Below are positions 57,394 to 64,000 of a stretch of 64,000 nt of DNA, piece after piece (position 1 is the stretch's first letter; the number at the start of each line of letters is the position of its first letter). Where the stretch lies: the NCBI RefSeq assembly GCF_900119165.1, contig NZ_FPJG01000006.1, forward strand, positions 5,146,001 to 5,210,000, in the 5' to 3' direction. A model generated the notes under the pieces. That model did not search any database. It saw only the letters and a list, made by a program, of their open reading frames with translations, and was not told where the DNA came from. Origin of the DNA: Amycolatopsis australiensis. GTDB lineage: Bacteria; Actinomycetota; Actinomycetes; Mycobacteriales; Pseudonocardiaceae. Position numbers and translations under genes: made by a program.

Positions 57394-60300
57394 GTGAGCA
57401 ACGGTGACGCTGTGCAGCAGGTGGCGGAGCTCGACTACTGGCGTGACCGGCTCGCCTCGGCGCCGGAGGAACTCCCGTTGCCGGCCGACCGGCCGCACGC
57501 CGCCGAGCCCGTCTTCGCCCGGCTGACGCGGCCGCTGCCCGCGGCGGACGAACTGACCCTCCTCTCGGCTTTCGTCGTGCTGCTGTCGCGTTATGCGGGA
57601 ACCGTGGACGTCGTGCTCGGCATCGGCGCCCTGGTGCCGCTGCGGGTGGACCTCGGGGGCTCGCCCGGCTTCGCCGACGTCGTCACGCGTGTGCGTGAGG
57701 CGCGTGAAGCGGCACTGCGGCACGAAGTTCCGTTCGGTGACCTGGTCGCCGCGTTGCGGCCCGAGCCCGGCCGCGGGGGATCGGTGCTCGTCAACGTCGG
57801 CTTCGGCGCCGCTACCGACCTGCCCCTCGACCTCAACCTCACCCCGGACGGCGTGCGGTACCGCGCCGACGTCCTCGACGAGTCCACTGTGGACCGCATG
57901 ATCGGCCACCTCGGGCACCTGCTGGCCGACGCGCTGGACCGTCCACAGTGGCCGGTCGCGCGGCTGGACCTGCTGCCCGGGCCGGAGCTGCGCCGGATTC
58001 TCGAAGAGTGGAACGACACGGACCTCGACACGCCGCTGTCGACGCTGCCCGAGCTGTTCGCCGCCCGCGTCCGCGAAGCACCGGACGCCGTCGCGCTCGT
58101 CTTCGAGGACGAGGAGCTGACCTACGCCGAGCTGGACGCGCGGGCCAACCGGCTCGCCCACGTCCTCATCGGACGCGGCGCGGGACCCGAGCGTGTGGTC
58201 GCGCTGGCGGTCCCGCGCTCGGCGGACATGATCGTCGCGGAGCTGGCCGTCCTCAAGGCGGGAGCGGCGTACCTGCCGCTGGACCCCGACCACCCGGCCG
58301 GGCGGATCGCGTTCACGGTCGCCGACGCGCGGCCGGTCTGCGTCGTCACCACGAGCGATCTCGCCGGCGGCTTCGACGGCGACGTCCTGTGCCTGGACGA
58401 GGTGGACCTCGGCGGCGCCCCGGCGACAGATCCGGCGCCGGGCATCGTCCCCGCCAACGCGGCATACGTGATCTACACGTCCGGTTCCACCGGTCGGCCG
58501 AAAGGTGTCGTGGTCTCGCACGCGGGGGTCGCGAAGCTGGTTGCGACGCAGGTGGAGCGGTTCGGGGTCGGTCCGCGCAGCCGGGTGCTGCAGTTCGCGT
58601 CGCCGAGTTTCGACGTCGCCTTCTGGGACTTGTGCCTGGGCCTGCTGTCGGGTGGACGGCTGGTCGTCGTCCCGGCCGAGCGGCGCGTTCCCGGTCCGGC
58701 GCTGGCCGAGTACGCGCACGCCAAGGGCGTCGACTTCATGATCCTGCCGCCCGCGCTGCTCGCGGAGTTCCCCGGGAACTGTGAGCTGCCGCGGGACAGC
58801 GTGCTGCTGGCCGGGACCGAGCGGGTGTCTGCGGAGCTGGTGAAGCGGTGGGCGCCGGGGCGGCGGATGTTCAACGCCTACGGCCCGACCGAGGCCACGA
58901 CCAACTCGACGCTCGGCCGGTGCGACCCGGAGATCGCGCCCGGCTCGGCCGTGCCGATCGGTGTCCCGGACCCGGGCACGCGCGCTTACGTCCTCGACGC
59001 GCACCTCGCCCCGGTTCCGCCCGGCGTGGTGGGGGAGCTGTACCTGGCCGGATCGGGGCTGGCGCGTGGGTACCTGGGTCGGCCGGGGCTGACGGCGGAG
59101 CGGTTCGTGGCCGACCCGTTCGGCTCCGGCGGGCGGCTTTACCGTACCGGTGATCTGGTGAAGTGGCTGCCGGACGGGCGGCTGGTGTTTCTCGGCCGGG
59201 CCGACGACCAGGTCAAGATCCGCGGTTACCGGATCGAGCCGGGCGAGATCGAAGCGGTGCTCGCCGAGCACCCGCGCGTCGGGCAGTCGGTCGTCGTCGC
59301 CCGGGACGGGCAGCTCGTCGCCTACGCCGTGCCGGTGCCGGACCGCGACCCGGCGGCCGAGGAAACCCACGTCGCGCAGTGGCGGGCCGTCCACGAGGAG
59401 ATGCTCGCCAGCTCGTCCGGCATCGAGGAGAACTTCGCCGGCTGGAACTCCAGCTACGACGGCGCGGAGCTGCCCCTGGCCGAGATGCGGGAGTGGCACG
59501 CGGCGACGGTCGAACGGATCCGCGCCCTGCGGCCGGAACGGGTGCTGGAAATCGGCGTCGGCAGCGGGCTCATCCTCTCGCGCATCGCGCCGGACGCCGA
59601 GGCGTACTGGGGTGTCGATCTGTCCGAGAGCGCGATCGCGAACGTCCGGCGCGAGGTCGCCGGGCTGCCCTTCGCCGACCGCGTGCACCTGGCCGCCCGT
59701 CCGGCGCACGACCTCGGCGAGCTGCCGGACGAGCCGTTCGACACCGTGATCGTCAACTCCGTGGCCCAGTACTTCCCGAGCGCGGGCTACCTCACCGAAG
59801 TCGTCCGGGCCGCGGCCGCTCGCCTGGCCCCCGGGGGCACGATCTTCCTCGGCGACATCCGCAACCTCCGGTCGCTGCGCGCGTTCCGCACCGCCGTCGA
59901 GCTGCGCCACGGCCGGGCCGATGGCGCCGCGGTCGACCAGGCCGTCGCCCGCGAGGGCGAGCTGGTGCTCGACCCGGACTTCTTCCCGGCACTGGCCCGC
60001 GAACTGGACGGGTTCGGCGACGTCGACCTCTGGGTGAAACGCGGCAAGGCGCACAACGAGCTGACCCGCCACCGCTACGACGTCGTCCTGCGGAAGTCCC
60101 CGCCGCGGGCCCCGGCGGGCGAACAGGTCGTCGCGTACGGGGATCTCGGTGCGGTGGAACGGTTCCTGGCCGCCGACGCGCCGGAGCGGCTGCGCGTCAC
60201 CGGAATCCCGGACGCGCGCCTGTCCGGCGAACTCGCCGCGGTGCGCGCGCTCGACGAAGGGGACGCCGAGGGAGCACTCGCCGCGCTGGAACGCCGTGAC

Positions 60301-63300
60301 GGTGTCGAACCGGAAGCCCTGCACCGGCTCGGCGGACGCGCGGGCTACCGGGTGGCGGTGACGTGGGCCGCCGAGACGGGCGAGCTGGAGGCCGTCTTCA
60401 CCAAGAGCGGCGACGGCTCCCCGGCCTACCGTCCGGCGCGCGCTTCGGCCACCCCGGCGTCGTACGCGAACAACCCGGCGGCGCGGCGGGAAACCGGAGC
60501 GCTGGTGGCGTCGCTGCGCGCGCACCTGCGGGACCGGCTGCCGCAGTACATGGTGCCGTCGGCGTTCGTCGTGCTGGACAAGCTGCCGGTGCTCACCTCC
60601 GGCAAGCTCGACCGCAAGGCCCTGCCCAGCCCCGGAGGGTTCACGGCCGGGCCGGGCCGCGCGCCGCGCAACCCGGTCGAGCAGCTGCTGTGCGAGCTGT
60701 TCGCCGACGTCCTCGGGCTGCCGCAGGCTGGGCCCGACGACGACTTCGTCGCCCTCGGCGGCCACTCCCTGCTCGCGACCCGGCTGGTCCAGCGCGTCCG
60801 CGCGGCCGCCGGTGCCGAGGTGCCGGTGCGGGCGGTGTTCGACGCGCCCACCCCGGCCGCGCTCGCGGACTTCCTGGCCGGGGCGGCGACCGGCACGGGA
60901 CGGCGCCCGCTCACCCGCGCCGCCGCGCGGCCTGAGCGGCTGCCGCTGTCGTTCGCGCAGCAGCGGCTCTGGTTCCTGCACGGGCTCGAGGGCGGGTCGG
61001 CGACCTACAACGTCCCGCTGGTGCTGCGGCTGGCCGGCGAGCTGGACGTCGAGGCGCTGCGCGCGGCGCTGTCCGACGTCACCGGCAGGCACGAGGCGCT
61101 GCGCACGGTGTTCCCGGCCGCCGGTGGCGTGCCGTACCAGCGAATCCTCGCCGAAGCGACGGTGGAGCTGGCCGTCCGCACGGTGCCCGGGTCCGAAGTG
61201 GACTCCGCGGTGGACGAGCTGGTCCGCGGCGGGTTCGACCTCGGTGCCGGGGTTCCCGTGCGGGCCGCGCTGCTGTCCGTCGACCCGCGGCGGCACGTGC
61301 TGGTCCTCGTCGTGCACCACATCGCCGCCGACGGCTGGTCGCTGGCCCCGCTCTGGCGTGACGTCGCCACGGCCTACCGCGCCCGGCTGCGCGGCGAAGC
61401 TCCACAGTGGACGCCGTTGCCGGTGCAGTACGCCGACTACACCTTGTGGCAACGCGATCTCCTCGCCACCGAAGAGCCGGCCCAGCTGAACTACTGGCGC
61501 ACGGCACTGGCCGGGCTGCCGGAGCGCATCCCGCTGCCGCTGGACCGGCCGCACCCGGCGGTGTCCGCCTACCGCGGCGAGTTCTTCACCTTCACCTGGG
61601 ACGCCGGGCTGCGGGCCGGCCTGTCCGACCTCGCGCGGACGTGCGGCGCCAGCCCGTTCATGGTCGTGCACGCGGGCCTGACCGCTCTGCTCACCCGGCT
61701 GGGCGCGGGCACCGACGTGCCGATCGGCACCCCGATCGCCGGGCGCACCGACCCGGCGCTGGACGACTTGGTCGGGTTCTTCGTCAACACGCTGGTCCTG
61801 CGCGTGGACACGAGCGGTGACCCGTCGTTCCGCGATCTGGTGGCCCGTGTGCGCGAGCGCAACCTCGATGCCTACGCCCACCAGGACGTGCCGTTCGAGC
61901 GGCTGGTCGAGGTGCTGAACCCGGCCCGGTCGCTGGCGCACCACCCGCTGTTCCAGACGATGCTCGCCTGGCAGAACACGCCGGCCGCCGGGGTCGAGCT
62001 GCCCGGGCTGACCGTCACCGAGCGGCCCGTCGGCACCGGCACCGCCAAGTTCGACCTCTGGTTCTCCTTCACCGAACGGGCCGGCGCCATCCACGGCCAG
62101 GCCGAGTTCAACAGCGAGGTGTTCGACCGGGCGACCGTGACGGCCATCCTGGACCGCCTCGAAGTGCTGCTGCGCCAAGTGGTCGCGGCCCCCGATCGCC
62201 GCCTGGGTTCGCTCGACGTGCTGACCCCGGCCGAACGCGCCGCCCTGCCCGCGCTCTGGTCGGGCGCCGCCGCCGACGTCCCGGCGGTGACCGTGCCCGA
62301 GCTGTTCGCCGCCCAGGTCGCGCGGACCCCGGACGCCACCGCGCTGGTCTTCGAGGACGAGGCACTGACCTACGCCGAGCTGGACACCGGCTCGAACCGC
62401 CTCGCCCGCGTGCTGGCCGAGCGGGGTGCCGGGCCCGAACGGGTGGTCGCACTGGCCCTGCCCCGCTCGGCCCATCTGGTGACGGCGATCCTCGCGGTGC
62501 TCAAGACCGGCGCCGCCTACCTGCCGCTCGACCCCGGCTACCCGGCCGAGCGCATCGCCTTCATGCTCGAGGACGCCCGCCCGGCGCTCGTGCTGGCGAC
62601 GGCGGACACGGCTGTCGACGGCGCGCTCCTCGTGGACGATCCGGAGGTCGTCGCCGGCGTCCCGGCCGCGCCGCTGACCGGTGTCACGCTCCGGCCCGGG
62701 AACCCGGCCTACGTCATCTACACGTCCGGGTCGACGGGCCGCCCCAAGGGGGTCGTCGTGCCGCACGAGGGCATCGTCAACCGGCTGCTGTGGATGCAGG
62801 ACGAGTACGGCCTGACCGGCGACGACCGCGTGCTGCAGAAGACGCCGTCCAGCTTCGACGTCTCGGTGTGGGAGTTCCTCTGGCCGCTGGTCACCGGCGC
62901 CACGGAGGTCCTGGCCCGGCCCGGCGGCCACCAGGACCCCGCCTACCTCGCGCGGCTCGTCCGCGACCGCGGCGTCACGACCGTCCACTTCGTCCCGTCG
63001 ATGCTCCAGGCGTTCCTGCCGGAGCCCGTGGCGCGGGAGTGCACCGGCCTTCGCCGCGTCCTCTGCAGCGGTGAGGCGCTGCCGCCGGACACGGTGACAC
63101 AGTTCAGCCGGGTCCTCCACGCCGAACTGCACAACCTGTACGGCCCCACCGAAGCTTCGGTCGACGTGACGGCGTGGCGGACGTCCGCCGGGGAGCCGGG
63201 TGTCCCGATCGGACGTCCGGTGTGGAACACCCGGACGTACGTGCTGGACGGTGCCCTGCGCCCGGTGCCGCCGGGCACCGCCGGCGAGCTGTACCTGGCC

Positions 63301-64000
63301 GGTGTCCAGCTCGCCCGCGGCTACCTCGGCCGGCCCGGGCTGACCGCGGAGCGGTTCGTCGCCGACCCGTACGGCCCGCCGGGCTCGCGGATGTACCGCA
63401 CCGGCGACCTCGCGCGCTTCCGCCCCGACGGCGTCCTCGAATTCCTCGGCCGCGCCGACGAGCAGATCAAGATCCGCGGCTTCCGCGTCGAACCCGGCGA
63501 GATCGCCACGACGCTCGCCACGCACGACGGCGTCGCCCACGCCGCGGTCCTGGCCCGCGAGGACCGGCCCGGCGACGTCCGGTTGGTCGCCTACGTCGTG
63601 CCGGCCGGCACCGCCACGTCGGCCGAAGAAGAGACCGAACGGGTCGGCGAGTGGCGCGCGCTGTACGACTCGATGTACTCCGGCGACGGCGACGAGTTCG
63701 CCGGCTGGACCTCCAGCTACACCGGCGAGCCGATCCCGCGCGCGGAGATGGTGGAGTGGCGGGACGCGATCGTCACGCGGATCCGCGAGCTGCGCCCGCG
63801 GCGCGTGCTGGAGATCGGCGTCGGGACCGGCCTGCTGCTCACCGAGCTGGCGCCGCACTGCGAGACCTACTGGGGCACGGACTTCTCCGCCGAGGTGATC
63901 GCCTCGCTCGGCGGCCGCGTCGCGGCCGACCCGGTGCTCGCCGGGCGCGTCGAGCTGCGTACCCGGGACGCCGCCGACGTCACCGGCCTGCCGTCCAGGT
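57394..64000 (+). CDS. Siderophore NRPS, half-C-A-MT-PCP-C-A-MT..., runs off the window
   Basis: The frame is open from GTG 57394 to the end (2202 codons seen). Order by residue: the C-terminal half of a condensation domain (8-195, no HHxxxDG), A1 (about 215-655; P-loop near 361), a methyltransferase inserted between A8 and the A-domain end (about 656-904; 'VLEIGVGSG'), the rest of A1, PCP with Ser 1125 (GGHSLL), a full C domain with HHIAADG at 1308, A2 (about 1630-2075) and a second inserted methyltransferase from about 2078 that is cut. The pocket residues of A2 read D-V-W-H-L-S-L-V-D, close to serine codes. A1 pocket D-V-W-I-L-A-A-T-N has no match I know. Serine plus N-methylated hydroxyornithine fits scabichelin/albachelin-like siderophores. 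GGGAGG lies about 12 bases upstream. Confidence 0.9.
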   Translation, partial: MSNGDAVQQVAELDYWRDRLASAPEELPLPADRPHAAEPVFARLTRPLPAADELTLLSAFVVLLSRYAGTVDVVLGIGALVPLRVDLGGSPGFADVVTRVREAREAALRHEVPFGDLVAALRPEPGRGGSVLVNVGFGAATDLPLDLNLTPDGVRYRADVLDESTVDRMIGHLGHLLADALDRPQWPVARLDLLPGPELRRILEEWNDTDLDTPLSTLPELFAARVREAPDAVALVFEDEELTYAELDARANRLAHVLIGRGAGPERVVALAVPRSADMIVAELAVLKAGAAYLPLDPDHPAGRIAFTVADARPVCVVTTSDLAGGFDGDVLCLDEVDLGGAPATDPAPGIVPANAAYVIYTSGSTGRPKGVVVSHAGVAKLVATQVERFGVGPRSRVLQFASPSFDVAFWDLCLGLLSGGRLVVVPAERRVPGPALAEYAHAKGVDFMILPPALLAEFPGNCELPRDSVLLAGTERVSAELVKRWAPGRRMFNAYGPTEATTNSTLGRCDPEIAPGSAVPIGVPDPGTRAYVLDAHLAPVPPGVVGELYLAGSGLARGYLGRPGLTAERFVADPFGSGGRLYRTGDLVKWLPDGRLVFLGRADDQVKIRGYRIEPGEIEAVLAEHPRVGQSVVVARDGQLVAYAVPVPDRDPAAEETHVAQWRAVHEEMLASSSGIEENFAGWNSSYDGAELPLAEMREWHAATVERIRALRPERVLEIGVGSGLILSRIAPDAEAYWGVDLSESAIANVRREVAGLPFADRVHLAARPAHDLGELPDEPFDTVIVNSVAQYFPSAGYLTEVVRAAAARLAPGGTIFLGDIRNLRSLRAFRTAVELRHGRADGAAVDQAVAREGELVLDPDFFPALARELDGFGDVDLWVKRGKAHNELTRHRYDVVLRKSPPRAPAGEQVVAYGDLGAVERFLAADAPERLRVTGIPDARLSGELAAVRALDEGDAEGALAALERRDGVEPEALHRLGGRAGYRVAVTWAAETGELEAVFTKSGDGSPAYRPARASATPASYANNPAARRETGALVASLRAHLRDRLPQYMVPSAFVVLDKLPVLTSGKLDRKALPSPGGFTAGPGRAPRNPVEQLLCELFADVLGLPQAGPDDDFVALGGHSLLATRLVQRVRAAAGAEVPVRAVFDAPTPAALADFLAGAATGTGRRPLTRAAARPERLPLSFAQQRLWFLHGLEGGSATYNVPLVLRLAGELDVEALRAALSDVTGRHEALRTVFPAAGGVPYQRILAEATVELAVRTVPGSEVDSAVDELVRGGFDLGAGVPVRAALLSVDPRRHVLVLVVHHIAADGWSLAPLWRDVATAYRARLRGEAPQWTPLPVQYADYTLWQRDLLATEEPAQLNYWRTALAGLPERIPLPLDRPHPAVSAYRGEFFTFTWDAGLRAGLSDLARTCGASPFMVVHAGLTALLTRLGAGTDVPIGTPIAGRTDPALDDLVGFFVNTLVLRVDTSGDPSFRDLVARVRERNLDAYAHQDVPFERLVEVLNPARSLAHHPLFQTMLAWQNTPAAGVELPGLTVTERPVGTGTAKFDLWFSFTERAGAIHGQAEFNSEVFDRATVTAILDRLEVLLRQVVAAPDRRLGSLDVLTPAERAALPALWSGAAADVPAVTVPELFAAQVARTPDATALVFEDEALTYAELDTGSNRLARVLAERGAGPERVVALALPRSAHLVTAILAVLKTGAAYLPLDPGYPAERIAFMLEDARPALVLATADTAVDGALLVDDPEVVAGVPAAPLTGVTLRPGNPAYVIYTSGSTGRPKGVVVPHEGIVNRLLWMQDEYGLTGDDRVLQKTPSSFDVSVWEFLWPLVTGATEVLARPGGHQDPAYLARLVRDRGVTTVHFVPSMLQAFLPEPVARECTGLRRVLCSGEALPPDTVTQFSRVLHAELHNLYGPTEASVDVTAWRTSAGEPGVPIGRPVWNTRTYVLDGALRPVPPGTAGELYLAGVQLARGYLGRPGLTAERFVADPYGPPGSRMYRTGDLARFRPDGVLEFLGRADEQIKIRGFRVEPGEIATTLATHDGVAHAAVLAREDRPGDVRLVAYVVPAGTATSAEEETERVGEWRALYDSMYSGDGDEFAGWTSSYTGEPIPRAEMVEWRDAIVTRIRELRPRRVLEIGVGTGLLLTELAPHCETYWGTDFSAEVIASLGGRVAADPVLAGRVELRTRDAADVTGLPSR

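Noticed and set aside
57388..63858. A 2156-codon open frame on the minus strand
   Set aside because: It is exactly antisense to the NRPS gene, is Arg/Gly/Val/Gln-rich without domains, and reflects the GC bias of the coding strand.

Overview
This is a 64 kb stretch of very GC-rich actinobacterial DNA. Third-position GC bias, GTGA/ATGA-coupled operons, mycothiol-type DinB proteins, a DasR-type chitinase promoter, actinobacterial iron boxes and dense secondary metabolism all point to a Pseudonocardiaceae-type genome. Amycolatopsis is the best guess; it is inferred from gene content, not proven.

Layout. 0-7.2 kb (+): a two-domain GT4-GT2 glycosyltransferase (probably cut by the window edge) coupled to a HemN-like radical SAM enzyme, then a secreted GH25 lysozyme, a secreted SGNH hydrolase and a SAM methyltransferase. 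7.2-15.8 kb: small metabolic and regulatory units, including a cyclase-family hydrolase, a TetR/epoxide hydrolase pair with a double 18-bp operator, a DinB protein, an MFS transporter, a TetR/cupin pair and a methyltransferase. 15.9-21.9 kb: a five-gene aromatic or cyclic-substrate catabolic operon on the minus strand (FAH hydrolase, FAD hydroxylase, two SnoaL-like proteins, acyl-CoA synthetase) divergent from a GntR/FCD regulator.

22.5-38.9 kb (+): the most interesting region, a tightly coupled biosynthetic cluster. It has two discrete AMP-forming ligases, three stand-alone carrier proteins, a PLP group-III decarboxylase, an acyl-CoA-dehydrogenase-like flavoenzyme with a flavin reductase, a phosphopantetheinyl transferase, two BtrH_N (butirosin BtrH-like) cysteine acyltransferase candidates, a dienoyl-CoA-isomerase-like crotonase, an EctA-like diaminobutyrate acetyltransferase, a LysE exporter, an NDP-sugar SDR, a DegT aminotransferase, a frame-disrupted serine hydrolase and a DHA2 exporter. 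It has no ketosynthase, condensation domain or terpene cyclase. The logic resembles butirosin side-chain assembly, in which an amino acid is loaded on an ACP, decarboxylated, oxidised and transferred by a BtrH-type enzyme. The parts list differs, so I propose an undescribed amino-acyl-ACP pathway.

38.9-46.1 kb: an Rhs remnant, tRNA-Pro(GGG) with an intrinsic terminator, a secreted GH18 chitinase under a DasR-type site, an enoyl-CoA hydratase/PaaX pair, an ABC-F ATPase with a long leader hairpin, and about 730 bp packed with degenerate GAGC-NNN-GCTC palindromes. 46.1-51.4 kb (-): a CUT1 sugar ABC importer without its ATPase, and a GH36 alpha-galactosidase. 51.4-64.0 kb: an iron-regulated hydroxamate siderophore island with a hydroxyornithine formyltransferase, ornithine N5-monooxygenase, FecCD/ATPase importer and an NRPS running off the window end. 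Iron-box-like sites lie in both divergent promoters.
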